DNA of 64,000 nucleotides from Paenarthrobacter sp. JL.01a (lineage in GTDB: Bacteria; Actinomycetota; Actinomycetes; Actinomycetales; Micrococcaceae). The first letter of the stretch is position 1; every line of letters starts with the position of its first letter. This document shows positions 1-8,681 of this stretch, one piece after another. The stretch lies in the NCBI RefSeq assembly GCF_025452095.1, contig NZ_CP104877.1, positions 3,472,001 to 3,536,000 of the forward strand, given 5' to 3'. A program made the position numbers and the translations under genes. A model generated the notes under the pieces. That model had not been told where the DNA came from. It did not search any database and worked only from the letters and a program-made list of their open reading frames with translations.

Positions 1-1216
1 GCAGGGCGATCTGGCTTGCGAAGATCGAACCCCACGTGAAGATGACGCCAATGGAGGCGGTGTTCAGTGCGAGGTCGAAAGCGTGCGAACCGCCGAGCCA
101 GATGTTCAGCAGGATACCCACCAGGTAGACACCGCCGATGGCCAGGATCGCCGCGTACGGCACATGGCGGGAGGACATCTTGGTCAGCCACTGCGGGGCG
201 TGGCCGTTGTTGGCCATGGTGCGGAAGATGCGGCCGATCGAGTACAGGCCGGAGTTGCAGGACGAGAGCGCGGCGGTGATGACGATCATGTTCATCACAT
301 CGCCCATCCAGCCCAGGCCCATCTGCCCGAACACCGTCACGAACGGCGAGGTACCGGCCTTGTACTGATCGGAGGGCAGCAGCATGGCAAACAGGGTCAC
401 GGAACCGACGTAGAACACCACGATGCGGAGCACGACGGCGCGGATCGCCTTGGGGACTTCACGTTCCGGGTTTTCCATCTCGCCTGCGGTGATGCCGACG
501 AGTTCGATGGCGTTGTAGGCGAAGATCACGGCGTTGAGGACGAGGATCATCACGAGGCCGCCCTTGGGGAACATGCCGCCTTCGTCGTGGAACAGGTTGG
601 CTACGGACGCGTGGCCCTCGCCCACCTTGGCGTTGGTGACAACCATGAACGTGCCAACAGCCAGGAAGATTACGATCGCGGCAACCTTGAGGCAGGATGC
701 CCAGAATTCGAACTCGCCGAACGCCTTGACGCTGAACAGGTTCACGGCCACCAGCAGCACCAATGCTGCGATGGCGGAGAGTTCAATCGGCACGTTGGGG
801 AAGAAGAACTGGAAGTACAGGCCGATCGCGATGAGCTCGGCGATGCCTGTCATGGCCCAGTTGATGAAGTACATCCAACCGGACAGGTAGGCGCCCTTCT
901 TGCCGAACATCTCGCCGGCGTAGCTCACGAAGGAACCGGAGGTCTGGCGGTACATGATGAGTTCGCCGAGGGCGCGCATCAGCAGGTAGGCGATGACGCC
1001 GGCAATGGCGTAGGAGAAAATCAGGGCCGGGCCGGTGGAGGCCAGGCGGCCACCGGCACCCATGAAGAGGCCGACGCCGATGGCGCCACCCATGGCGATC
1101 ATGGTGACGTGGCGGCGGCTCAGGGTCTTCTTGTATCCCTCGGCGCTGAGGGAGGAACCGACGGCGGTGGTTGAGGCCGTCTGGTTCTTGAGATCTGTGG
1201 GGGTACTTTGCGGCAC
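1..1216 (-). CDS. Amino-acid permease, APC superfamily (3' end cut by window)
   Basis: Secondary transporter that imports an amino acid across the cytoplasmic membrane. At least 405 codons are present and the C-terminus runs off the left edge; the family is usually 450-500 residues. The N-terminal part reads LSRRHVTMIAMGGAIGVGLF, then successive hydrophobic segments and YRQTSGSFVSYAGEMFG, which are typical of the AAT subfamily (AnsP/GabP/AroP type). I chose the GTG at 1216-1214 because AAGGA lies about 7 nt upstream and the next in-frame start would remove part of the soluble N-terminus. The exact substrate cannot be read from the sequence. It is transcribed divergently from the Mn transporter gene. 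Confidence 0.9.
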   Translation of the reverse strand, partial: MPQSTPTDLKNQTASTTAVGSSLSAEGYKKTLSRRHVTMIAMGGAIGVGLFMGAGGRLASTGPALIFSYAIAGVIAYLLMRALGELIMYRQTSGSFVSYAGEMFGKKGAYLSGWMYFINWAMTGIAELIAIGLYFQFFFPNVPIELSAIAALVLLVAVNLFSVKAFGEFEFWASCLKVAAIVIFLAVGTFMVVTNAKVGEGHASVANLFHDEGGMFPKGGLVMILVLNAVIFAYNAIELVGITAGEMENPEREVPKAIRAVVLRIVVFYVGSVTLFAMLLPSDQYKAGTSPFVTVFGQMGLGWMGDVMNMIVITAALSSCNSGLYSIGRIFRTMANNGHAPQWLTKMSSRHVPYAAILAIGGVYLVGILLNIWLGGSHAFDLALNTASIGVIFTWGSIFASQIAL

Positions 1217-1518
1217 AGCTGTTCCTTGTGGGTTGGGGTATTGCTGTTGTGGTTGCGCCGGTGCCGGAGCACGGGCGGCTTTTGCACACAAAATTCGGAG
1301 TATCCGGCTTTTCGGAATCCGCTGTGTGATGCAGGCCGCAGAACGCCGAACGTTCGCGCAACCCGTCCATCTTACGGCATGTGACGGCGGACCCGTGACG
1401 CAGGCAACAGCACCTCCCCCAATGCGGTTCTCCAATGGATTGCCTAAATAAAACTTTTCGGTATGCCTAAATTTCGCTATCCTCGTAATGAGTACCCCCC
1501 CAACGACGAGGAACCCCG
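1217..1518. promoter_or_regulatory. Divergent intergenic region, permease / Mn transporter
   Basis: About 300 bp without a convincing gene. It must hold the promoters of the leftward permease and the rightward mntH-like gene. The right end is AT-rich and carries a palindromic box (listed separately) and a second TGCCTAAA half-site at 1441-1448, 23 bp upstream of the same octamer in the main box. Confidence 0.6.
1456..1471 (+). promoter_or_regulatory. Probable MntR (DtxR-family) operator
   Basis: TTTCGGTATGCCTAAA is an imperfect 16-bp palindrome (TTTnGGnATnCCnAAA symmetric positions) located 48 bp before the Nramp start. Actinobacterial MntR boxes have this general TTnGG..CCnAA layout. The assignment rests on shape and on the downstream Mn/Fe transporter gene; no mntR gene is in the window. 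Confidence 0.5.
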
Positions 1519-2769
1519 ATGGCTGCCCCCACCCTGGAAACACGTGCCACTCCCGGCAAAGTATGGTCGCGGCTCCTGCTGCTCGGACCGGCCTTTGTTG
1601 CTGCGATCGCCTACGTCGATCCAGGGAATGTTGCTGCGAACCTCACCGCCGGCGCGAACTACGGCTACCTCCTGGTCTGGGTACTGGTAGCTGCCAATGC
1701 CATGGCGGTCCTGGTGCAGTACCAATCCGCCAAACTCGGCCTCGCCACCGGCATGAGCCTGCCGGAAATTCTGGGAAAGCGGCTGGGCACGAAACGTCGC
1801 CGCCTCTACTGGGCCCAAGCCGAAATTGTCGCCGGGGCTACCGACATGGCCGAGGTGATCGGCGGCGCCGTCGCCCTCAATCTTCTGTTCGGTCTGCCGC
1901 TTCTGGCAGGCGGCGTGATCGTCGGCGTCGCTTCGATGCTGCTGCTGGCATTGCAGTCACGGCGGGGCCAGCGCTCTTTCGAATACGCCATCCTTGTTCT
2001 TTTGGGGATCATCGCCGTGGGGTTCGTTTCGGGATTGTTCGTCAATCCCCCGGACGCAGGAAGCGCGCTCGGCGGCCTGCTCCCACGGTTCGACGGTCCC
2101 GACACCGTGCTCCTGGCGGCAAGCATGCTCGGAGCGACCGTCATGCCCCACGCGATCTACCTCCACTCCGCCCTGGCCCGGGACCGCCACGGCTTCTCAC
2201 CGGACCCTGTGATCCGGACCCGCCTGATCCGGACCACCCGGATGGATGTGGTGGGCGCTCTGTTGCTCGCCGGAATCGTCAACATCTCCATGCTTCTGCT
2301 TGCCGCGTCCAGCCTGCGCGGGATCGAGGGAACGGATACGATCGCCGGTGCGCATGCAGCCGTCACAGCGGCACTGGGTCCTGCCATCGGCGTCGTGTTC
2401 GCGATCGGGTTGCTGGCGTCCGGCCTGGCATCGACGTCCGTTGGCTGCTACGCCGGGGCAACCATCATGGGCGGGCTCCTCAAGATCCGCATTCCGCTGC
2501 TGGTCCGCCGTGTCATCACGCTCGTGCCGGCACTGATTGTCCTGGGGGCGGGAATTGAGCCGACCTTGGCCCTGGTATTGAGCCAAGTGCTGCTCAGCTT
2601 CGGCATCCCCTTCGCCCTGATTCCGCTGATCCGATTGACCGGCAAGCGTGACGTAATGGGAATCCACACAGATTCGACGCCCCTGAAAATTGCCGGCTGG
2701 ACAAGCGCCACCCTGATCGTCGGATTGAACTGTGTCCTGATCGCGCTGACCCTGAGCGGGCAGGGTTGA
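1519..2769 (+). CDS. mntH: Nramp family divalent metal (Mn2+/Fe2+) transporter
   Basis: Proton-coupled importer of Mn2+ (and possibly Fe2+) in the cytoplasmic membrane, 416 residues, full family length with about 11 hydrophobic segments. The metal-site motif of TM1 is visible as AYVDPGNVAANL near residue 32, and the TM6 motif as MPHAIYLHS near residue 211; D, N, M and H there are the family's metal ligands and gating residues. The ATG follows GAGGA with 8-nt spacing. A putative MntR operator sits just upstream, which fits Mn-repressed expression. It is transcribed alone. Confidence 0.93.
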   Translation: MAAPTLETRATPGKVWSRLLLLGPAFVAAIAYVDPGNVAANLTAGANYGYLLVWVLVAANAMAVLVQYQSAKLGLATGMSLPEILGKRLGTKRRRLYWAQAEIVAGATDMAEVIGGAVALNLLFGLPLLAGGVIVGVASMLLLALQSRRGQRSFEYAILVLLGIIAVGFVSGLFVNPPDAGSALGGLLPRFDGPDTVLLAASMLGATVMPHAIYLHSALARDRHGFSPDPVIRTRLIRTTRMDVVGALLLAGIVNISMLLLAASSLRGIEGTDTIAGAHAAVTAALGPAIGVVFAIGLLASGLASTSVGCYAGATIMGGLLKIRIPLLVRRVITLVPALIVLGAGIEPTLALVLSQVLLSFGIPFALIPLIRLTGKRDVMGIHTDSTPLKIAGWTSATLIVGLNCVLIALTLSGQG

Positions 2770-2844
2770 GCCGGCAGGACTCCAGCGGGCAGTTGAGCGG
2801 TCCTGACTGGGCAACCATGGAGCCAGCAAAGCTAGGCTGGACAC

Positions 2845-3573
2845 ATGGGCACTCTTCACACCAAGGCATCTTTGTACAGGTTCACTGCCCTGGATGCCCT
2901 TGCCGTGGCCGCCTATCTTGGATTCACCCTCTATTTCACCTTCGCCGGCGGAGCGGTACAACGGCTCATGCTTCAGCTGTTCGCGGACCCGGCCACAGCG
3001 TCCTATGCGGTAAACGCGATCTTCTATGCCGGCGTCGGAATATTTGCCGTGGCGTCAGCCTGGCGAGTGGTGGGGCGGGACCTTAGGATCCTGGCGACCC
3101 GGCCGTGGTTCACCCTGGGCATGATTCCCCTCGCGATCGTGGTGATGCTCATCCTCACGGCGATCCTGGTCGCCGCCTTCGGGACCGCCCAGAGTTCCGA
3201 GAACCAGCTGGGCATCCAGGGATTGCTGCAACACGTTCCGGCGTGGCTCATGGTGCCGTTGCTGGTGGTCCTGGGGCCGTTCGTTGAGGAGTACCTGTTC
3301 CGCCACTTGCTCATCGGCAAGTTGTCGCAGCATGTGAACATCTGGATTTGCTGCGTGATCTCCGTGGTGGTCTTTGCTTCGATCCATGTGGTGGGCCGTG
3401 AAGGCCTGGTGTTGTCAGCCCTGGCACCCTACCTGGGAATGGCCACGGTGCTGGTAGCCGTGTATGTCTGGACGGGGAAGAACCTGATGTTCTCCTACTT
3501 CGTGCATGCCGCGAAGAACCTGATGGCCGTTGTTTTGATCTACGCGGTCCCCCCGGAGCTCCTCCCCAACTAA
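2845..3573 (+). CDS. CPBP family intramembrane metalloprotease
   Basis: Integral membrane protein of 242 residues with the three signatures of the CPBP/Abi family (PF02517): EEYLFRHLL (EExxxR), FASIHV (FxxxH) and VHAAKN (HxxxN), spread over the C-terminal half. Relatives are Rce1-type intramembrane proteases; some serve bacteriocin self-protection, but most have no known substrate. TAGGCT ends 6 nt before the ATG, so the transcript is probably leaderless. The stop codon lies inside the left arm of a 66-bp palindrome. Confidence 0.88.
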   Translation: MGTLHTKASLYRFTALDALAVAAYLGFTLYFTFAGGAVQRLMLQLFADPATASYAVNAIFYAGVGIFAVASAWRVVGRDLRILATRPWFTLGMIPLAIVVMLILTAILVAAFGTAQSSENQLGIQGLLQHVPAWLMVPLLVVLGPFVEEYLFRHLLIGKLSQHVNIWICCVISVVVFASIHVVGREGLVLSALAPYLGMATVLVAVYVWTGKNLMFSYFVHAAKNLMAVVLIYAVPPELLPN

Positions 3574-3630
3574 GGGACAGTAAACGTCCCACTGAGCCCT
3601 CATTGCGACATTTGCTGTCCCCTGGTTGGG
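3565..3630. repeat. 66-bp intergenic palindrome, family A, copy 1
   Basis: Arms of about 32 nt (CCCAAC..GGGACAG..GAG / CTC..CTGTCCCC..GTTGGG) around a 2-4 nt loop. Roughly 26 of 32 positions pair, several of the rest as G-U. The same 66-bp element occurs at 38777-38842 and 48143-48208. The CPBP gene ends inside the left arm. Probable terminator and dispersed repeat. Confidence 0.8.
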
Positions 3631-3695
3631 TAACCCGGACGGAAGGTGACCGCATCCCCCTACCCAGCCACCCGCCGTCGGAATAGCTTGGGGGC

Positions 3696-4133
3696 ATGTC
3701 ACTGAACATCCAGGTAGTAGTCGATTGCAAGAAGCCCCACGACCTCGCTGATTGGTGGGCCGAGACCCTTGAATGGAAGGTCGAGCCCCAGGACGAGGCG
3801 TTCATCCGCTCCATGATCGAGCAGGGCTTCGCCACGCTGGACCAGACCATCACGCACAACGGCAAACTCGTCTGGGCCGATGGCTGCGCGATTGTTCCGG
3901 CGGAGGACCCGGACCCCAAGGCCGCCCGACGCATCCTCTTCCAGACGGACCCGAATGACAAAACCGTCAAAAACCGGGTGCACTGGGACGTCCGACTGGA
4001 CGGCCGGGACAAGGACGTCGTACGCAAGGAACTGGAAGCCCGCGGCGCCAGGCACCTGTGGACCGCCAGCCAGGGACCCCACGAATGGCACACCATGGCA
4101 GACCCGGAAGGCAACGAGTTCTGCATCAGCTGA
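3696..4133 (+). CDS. VOC / glyoxalase-like domain protein
   Basis: Single-domain protein of 145 residues with the two half-modules of the vicinal-oxygen-chelate fold as found in the Glyoxalase_6 family: it starts LNIQVVVDCKKPHDLADWWAE and ends HTMADPEGNEFCI, the usual closing strand. These proteins are mostly of unknown substrate; some are antibiotic-binding or lactoylglutathione-lyase relatives. TAGCTT ends 6 nt before the ATG and a GGGGG run lies between them, so both leaderless and SD-led initiation are possible. It lies 21 bp upstream of menB, but nothing links it to menaquinone. Confidence 0.8.
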   Translation: MSLNIQVVVDCKKPHDLADWWAETLEWKVEPQDEAFIRSMIEQGFATLDQTITHNGKLVWADGCAIVPAEDPDPKAARRILFQTDPNDKTVKNRVHWDVRLDGRDKDVVRKELEARGARHLWTASQGPHEWHTMADPEGNEFCIS

Positions 4134-4154
4134 GGCCATTACTAGACTCGGAGT

Positions 4155-5105
4155 GTGAACAACGATCTCCCTGCCAAGGTTTCCGACATCTTTGACCCAT
4201 CGCGCTGGCGCACGGTTTCCGGCTTCGATGACTTCAAGGACATGACGTACCACCGGCAGGTTGAGCGTTCTGCCGACGGCTCGGTCAAGGACCTCCCCAC
4301 CGTCCGCATCGCCTTCAACCGCCCCGAAGTCCGCAATGCGTTCCGCCCGGGAACCGTGGACGAGCTGTACCGGGCCATGGACCACGCCCGCATGACCCCC
4401 GACGTTGCAACCGTTCTGCTCACCGGCAACGGTCCCTCCGAAAAGGACGGAGGCCACTCGTTCTGCTCCGGTGGCGACCAGCGGATCCGTGGACGCGACG
4501 GTTACCGCTATGCAGAGGGCGACACACAAGAGACCATCGATCCCGCCCGCGCCGGCCGGCTCCACATCCTGGAAGTCCAGCGGCTCATGCGGACGATGCC
4601 CAAGGTGGTCATCGCCGTCGTCAACGGTTGGGCGGCGGGCGGTGGGCACTCCCTGCACGTCGTCAGCGACCTCACCATCGCCTCGCGCGAGCACGGCAAG
4701 TTCAAGCAGACGGACGCCACCGTGGGAAGTTTCGACGCCGGATACGGCTCTGCGCTGCTGGCCCGCCAGATCGGGCAGAAGGCCGCGCGGGAGATCTTCT
4801 TCCTTGCCCGCGAATATTCCGCAGAGGACATGGTCCGCATGGGCGCAGTCAACGAAGCCGTGGACCACGAACGCCTGGAAGAAGTCGCCCTCGAGTACGC
4901 CGCGGACATTGCCCGTCAATCACCGCAGGCCATCCGCATGCTCAAGTTCGCCTTTAACCTGGCCGATGACGGGCTCGCCGGGCAGCAGGTCTTCGCCGGC
5001 GAGGCAACACGCCTTGCGTACATGACGGACGAAGCCGTGGAGGGCAAGGAAGCCTTCCTCCAGAAGCGCGATCCCGACTGGTCCAGCTTCCCCTACTACT
5101 TCTAG
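4155..5105 (+). CDS. menB: 1,4-dihydroxy-2-naphthoyl-CoA synthase
   Basis: Crotonase-fold enzyme that cyclises o-succinylbenzoyl-CoA to 1,4-dihydroxy-2-naphthoyl-CoA in menaquinone synthesis. 316 residues. Visible landmarks are the MenB-specific FCSGGDQRIRGRDGYRY segment, the oxyanion-hole region VVNGWAAGGGHSLHVVSDLTIA and the C-terminal YYF end. The start is GTG at 4155: TAGACT ends exactly 6 nt before it, a leaderless arrangement. It is followed after 8 bp by menE, then menA. Confidence 0.96.
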   Translation: MNNDLPAKVSDIFDPSRWRTVSGFDDFKDMTYHRQVERSADGSVKDLPTVRIAFNRPEVRNAFRPGTVDELYRAMDHARMTPDVATVLLTGNGPSEKDGGHSFCSGGDQRIRGRDGYRYAEGDTQETIDPARAGRLHILEVQRLMRTMPKVVIAVVNGWAAGGGHSLHVVSDLTIASREHGKFKQTDATVGSFDAGYGSALLARQIGQKAAREIFFLAREYSAEDMVRMGAVNEAVDHERLEEVALEYAADIARQSPQAIRMLKFAFNLADDGLAGQQVFAGEATRLAYMTDEAVEGKEAFLQKRDPDWSSFPYYF

Positions 5106-5113
5106 GACCGGCC

Positions 5114-6253
5114 GTGGATATCGATCCGATTCTCAAAGCACTCGCCGCCGCCCTGCACGGTGAGGGTCCCGCCGTCGAAATCGTCACCGACGCGGATGGC
5201 AAGCCCAGCGCGGTACCTGTGGAGACCGGCGTCGAAGACGCGGCGCTGGTGGTCCGCACCTCCGGTTCCACGGGCACGCCCAAGGCGACGGTGCTCACGA
5301 TCGATGCCCTGGCGGCGTCGTCGGTGGCAACGGCCATGGCGCTGCGCGGAGAAGGCCAGTGGCTCTTGGCTCTCCCGCTGCAGTACGTGGCCGGCGCGCA
5401 GGTACTGGTCCGCTCGCTCTACGCCGGAACGCGCCCGTGGGTGATGGACCAGTCCAACGGCTTCACCTCCGAAGCGTTCACAGCCGCGGCAGAGGAACTC
5501 ACGGACAAGATCCGCTTCACGTCCCTGGTACCCACGCAGCTTCAGCGGCTTCTGGACTCCCCGGCCCCGGAAACCCTCGCCGCGCTTCGCCGCTTCAACG
5601 CGATCCTGTTGGGCGGCGCCCCTGCATCGGCGGAGCTCCTTGCCGCGGCGAATGCCGAGGGCCTGCACGTGGTCACCACCTACGGCTCGGCCGAGACGTG
5701 CGGCGGGTGCGTGTACGACGGCGAGCCGTTGGACGGCGTCGAAATCCGCCTTGGCGAGGGCGAACTGGAAGGCCGTGTCCTGCTGGGTGGCGACACGGTG
5801 GCGGCCGGTTACCTGGACGCCGCTGAAGCTTCAGGGAAGGCTTTCTTCGAAGAGGACGGCACCCGCTGGTACGTCACCGGCGACCTCGGCGAGCTGGGCG
5901 ACGACGGCAAGCTCACCGTGCTGGGGCGTGCCGACGACGTCATCATCACCGGCGGCGTCAAAGCCTCCGCCGCGTACATCCAAGGCAAGCTCGAAGAGCT
6001 CGAAGGCGTCAACGCGGCTTTCGTCGCCGGCGTGCCTTCGCGGGAGTGGGGGCAGGCAGTTGCTGCCTACATCGCGGTCGATGACCCAAGCCGCGAGGGA
6101 ATCAGGGATTTCACGGCACGACGCCAAGCCGCACTGGGTGCGTTGGCACCCAAAACAGTCCTTGCCGACAAGGAATTGCTGATGCTCCCCAACGGAAAGC
6201 CGGACAGGCTGGCCATGATCGAACTGCTTTCCAATCTGCATCAGGGACAATAG
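5114..6253 (+). CDS. menE: o-succinylbenzoate-CoA ligase
   Basis: Adenylate-forming enzyme that activates o-succinylbenzoate to its CoA thioester, the substrate of MenB. 379 residues, shorter than the 450-490 of many MenE proteins because the N-terminal subdomain is trimmed. The ANL motifs are intact: VRTSGSTGTPKA (P-loop), YGSAETCGG, WYVTGDLGEL and GRADDVIITGGVK; the usual C-terminal lysine motif is represented by LPNGKPDR. GTG start 8 nt after the menB stop. Confidence 0.94.
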   Translation: MDIDPILKALAAALHGEGPAVEIVTDADGKPSAVPVETGVEDAALVVRTSGSTGTPKATVLTIDALAASSVATAMALRGEGQWLLALPLQYVAGAQVLVRSLYAGTRPWVMDQSNGFTSEAFTAAAEELTDKIRFTSLVPTQLQRLLDSPAPETLAALRRFNAILLGGAPASAELLAAANAEGLHVVTTYGSAETCGGCVYDGEPLDGVEIRLGEGELEGRVLLGGDTVAAGYLDAAEASGKAFFEEDGTRWYVTGDLGELGDDGKLTVLGRADDVIITGGVKASAAYIQGKLEELEGVNAAFVAGVPSREWGQAVAAYIAVDDPSREGIRDFTARRQAALGALAPKTVLADKELLMLPNGKPDRLAMIELLSNLHQGQ

Positions 6254-6305
6254 ACAAGTTCGTCCCCCAACTGACATCAAACGCGAAACACACGAGGTAC
6301 AACAC

Positions 6306-7187
6306 GTGGCGACAGCTGCACAATGGATCCAAGGAGCCCGTCTCCGCACCCTGCCCGCGGCAATCGCGCCAGTCCTGATCGGCTCGGCAGCGGCGTACGA
6401 GCTCCACGCCTTCCGGTTGCCGAACGCGATCCTGGCTGCGCTTGTTGCGCTTCTGCTCCAAATCGGAGTCAACTATGCCAACGACTACTCGGACGGCATC
6501 CGGGGAACCGACGAGGACAGGGTGGGCCCCCTGCGCTTGGTTGGCTCCGGCGCAGCGAGGCCGGAACAGGTCAAGTGGGCGGCGTTTGGCCTGTTCGGCG
6601 CTGCCATGGTGTGCGGCCTCATCCTGGTGATCATCACCCAGACGTGGTGGCTGATCCTGGTGGGCATCGGATGCGTCCTTGCGGCATGGGGTTACACCGG
6701 CGGCAAGAACCCCTACGGCTACATGGGCCTGGGCGATGTGTTCGTGTTCGTGTTCTTCGGCCTCGTTGCCACGCTCGGAACCACGTACACGCAGGCCGGG
6801 CAGGTCAGCCTTGCGGCCGTCATCGGCGCGATCGGCACGGGCCTCATTGCGTGTGCGTTGCTGATGGCCAACAACGTCCGCGACATCCCCACTGACACCG
6901 CAGCGGGGAAACGGACTTTGGCGGTCCGACTGGGTGACCGGCATGCCCGGGAAAGCTACGTGCTGATGCTCGCGGTGGCCATCCTGTTGGTGATCGTCCT
7001 GGCCCCCACCAAGCCGTGGATGTTGATCGTGCTCCTGCTGATCCCCGCGTGCCTCATGCCGGCCTGGCTGATGGTGAACGGAAAGAAGCGCAAGAGCCTG
7101 ATCCCGGTGCTCAAGCAGACCGGCCTGATCAACCTCGGCTACAGCCTGCTGTTCTCGCTGGGCCTGATCCTGAGCCGCGGCTTCTGA
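6306..7187 (+). CDS. menA: 1,4-dihydroxy-2-naphthoate polyprenyltransferase
   Basis: UbiA-family membrane enzyme that prenylates 1,4-dihydroxy-2-naphthoate to demethylmenaquinone. 293 residues with about eight or nine membrane segments. The first Asp motif is NYANDYSDGIRGTDEDRVGP and the second is NNVRDIPTDTAAGKRTLAVR; both bind the Mg-diphosphate of the prenyl donor. GTG start, preceded by GAGGT at 9 nt. Third gene of the men cluster, 52 bp after menE; ends at a strong bidirectional hairpin. Confidence 0.95.
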   Translation: MATAAQWIQGARLRTLPAAIAPVLIGSAAAYELHAFRLPNAILAALVALLLQIGVNYANDYSDGIRGTDEDRVGPLRLVGSGAARPEQVKWAAFGLFGAAMVCGLILVIITQTWWLILVGIGCVLAAWGYTGGKNPYGYMGLGDVFVFVFFGLVATLGTTYTQAGQVSLAAVIGAIGTGLIACALLMANNVRDIPTDTAAGKRTLAVRLGDRHARESYVLMLAVAILLVIVLAPTKPWMLIVLLLIPACLMPAWLMVNGKKRKSLIPVLKQTGLINLGYSLLFSLGLILSRGF

Positions 7188-7192
7188 GTGTT

Positions 7193-7245
7193 TTTTTACA
7201 GATAACGCCCCTAAGAAGCTTTCTTAGGGGCGTTATCTGTAAAAA
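7193..7245. terminator. Bidirectional terminator, palindrome family B, copy 1
   Basis: Perfect 25-bp inverted repeat with a 3-nt loop; it begins TTTTTACAGATAACGCCCC and ends with the complementary A-run, so it gives a U-tract on both strands. It lies between convergent menA and the DUF4229 gene. A related copy sits at 53802-53862 in the same kind of position. Confidence 0.9.
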
Positions 7246-7250
7246 GCTCT

Positions 7251-7562
7251 CTACGGGGTGCCGGGGCGCTTGTCGTTGTTGATGGCAACGTCCGGGTTCT
7301 GCTCAACCAGGCTGTCCTCGGCGTCGGCGTCTTCAACCTCGCCGGCGGAGCGGATGGGCTTGGCCCGCCCGGAGAAACGTTCGCGCATGGCGGCCGTGGC
7401 GGCGTCGCGCTGTTTCTGGAAGAACAGGTAGCTGATGGCGAATGCGATCAAGCCCGCGAAGACCACTGCCAGGATCCAGCCCACCTGCAAAAAGAGGAAA
7501 AGCACGAACAACGGCACGAACAGTGCCAAACGGATGAGGGAATACTTCAGGAAAGCCACCAT
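7251..7562 (-). CDS. DUF4229 family small membrane protein
   Basis: 103 residues with two N-terminal hydrophobic segments (about residues 8-28 and 30-48) followed by FFQKQRDAATAAMRERF and an acidic soluble tail. This matches the actinobacterial DUF4229 family, which is often encoded beside menaquinone genes, but its function is unknown. It converges on menA. No strong SD is visible before the ATG at 7562. Confidence 0.82.
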   Translation of the reverse strand: MVAFLKYSLIRLALFVPLFVLFLFLQVGWILAVVFAGLIAFAISYLFFQKQRDAATAAMRERFSGRAKPIRSAGEVEDADAEDSLVEQNPDVAINNDKRPGTP

Positions 7563-7649
7563 CCAAGTTTAGCCGCCCCGATGGTTGCACTCTGATCACG
7601 GCCCAAACCGGGCACCCAGTGATCGGCTTCCGGGCACTAGACTTGATGC

Positions 7650-8084
7650 ATGCTCCGCGTTATAGGCGTCGTCGTCGTCCTTGTTGTCTTCGTCTATGCC
7701 CTGGTGGATGTCATACGCACGGACCGCCACCAGACCCGCGGCATTTCAAAGACCGCCTGGATCATCGTGATGATTGTCCTGCCGGTGCTGGGCGCCCTCT
7801 TGTGGTTCATTTTCGGCCGCCCGTACAACAAGCCCACGGCAGCGCCGGTGCGCAGCCACCCCACCGCACCGGACGACGACCCCGAGTTCCTCCGCAACCT
7901 CGAAACCCGGCGTCGCAACAAAGCCGAAGAGGACCGCCTGAAAAGGCTCAAGGCGGACCTGGAAGCCAAAGAGCGCAAACTCCGTGACAAGTCATCCGAT
8001 GGCACAAGCGATGGCAAGGGTTTCGGCTCGGGCGACGCTGCCAGCGGTGGGCCGGATGCGCACGATACCGACGAGCTGAAGTAG
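7650..8084 (+). CDS. PLDc_N domain membrane protein
   Basis: 144 residues. Two membrane segments (about 3-22 and 37-58) separated by DVIRTDRHQTRGISKTAW and ending FGRP, the signature of the PLDc N-terminal domain, here without any phospholipase domain. The rest is a charged, probably coiled tail (RRRNKAEEDRLKRLKADLEAKERKL) that would lie in the cytoplasm. TAGACT ends 6 nt before the ATG, suggesting a leaderless transcript. The next gene starts 6 bp downstream. Confidence 0.82.
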   Translation: MLRVIGVVVVLVVFVYALVDVIRTDRHQTRGISKTAWIIVMIVLPVLGALLWFIFGRPYNKPTAAPVRSHPTAPDDDPEFLRNLETRRRNKAEEDRLKRLKADLEAKERKLRDKSSDGTSDGKGFGSGDAASGGPDAHDTDELK

Positions 8085-8090
8085 GCAGAC

Positions 8091-8681
8091 ATGGCCCAGC
8101 AAGCTGATGGTTCACGGCAGACAAACTCCACGCCATCAGTAAGCGGGCCACCCGCGCCGCCCCAGCGCCCCGGCTTTTCCCTGTCCACCCCGCCTCCCAT
8201 AACTGCTGCTGTGAGGGCTCCCGGTCCTGCACGGTTGTCCCGTTCACTGTGGGTGGCCAGCTTCCTGGCCGGTATCGCCGTCGTTGTCACAGGCTTCCTT
8301 GGCCGGGACACCCATTTTGAGCGCTTGAAAGGCGTTATCCAGTCGATGGTCCCGGACGGTGACGCCAAAGCGGTCGAGGGCGCTACCGCCGTCGTCTTCC
8401 TTGGCAGCCTGGCCCTGATCGCTGCGGTGGTAGCGGTGGAAGCCGTCCTATTGGCAGTCCTGTTCAGGCGACGCACATGGCCCCGCTGGGTTCTGGCCCC
8501 CGTCGTCCTGCTCCACGCCGTGGTCACCGTGATGACGGTGGACTATGTGGCGGCCCCCGGCGCCGACGGCGTCATGGCCACAGTGCTTCTCGCCATCCAG
8601 TTCGTCCTCGCCGCGGCCGGCCTGGTGCTGCTGTTCCTGCCCTCGACAACGGCGTGGCTGCTCACCGGGCGACGGGCATAG
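8091..8681 (+). CDS. Hypothetical four-helix membrane protein
   Basis: 196 residues of unknown function. A proline-rich N-terminal tail of about 45 residues precedes four predicted membrane segments (about 48-66, 98-124, 131-150 and 160-183). It follows the PLDc_N gene after 6 bp and is probably co-transcribed. Its last 20 bp overlap, tail to tail, the 3' end of the IniC-like dynamin gene on the other strand, so the two transcripts would be antisense at their ends. Confidence 0.7.
   Translation: MAQQADGSRQTNSTPSVSGPPAPPQRPGFSLSTPPPITAAVRAPGPARLSRSLWVASFLAGIAVVVTGFLGRDTHFERLKGVIQSMVPDGDAKAVEGATAVVFLGSLALIAAVVAVEAVLLAVLFRRRTWPRWVLAPVVLLHAVVTVMTVDYVAAPGADGVMATVLLAIQFVLAAAGLVLLFLPSTTAWLLTGRRA

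Noticed and set aside
83..1174. Long plus-strand open frame (363 codons) opposite the permease
   Set aside because: Antisense shadow: Asp/His/Gly-rich with no family motif, while the minus strand gives a clean APC permease.
2845..3573. Abi phage-defence gene from the Abi/CPBP name
   Set aside because: The family name is historical; no toxin, restriction or defence neighbour supports a phage-resistance role.
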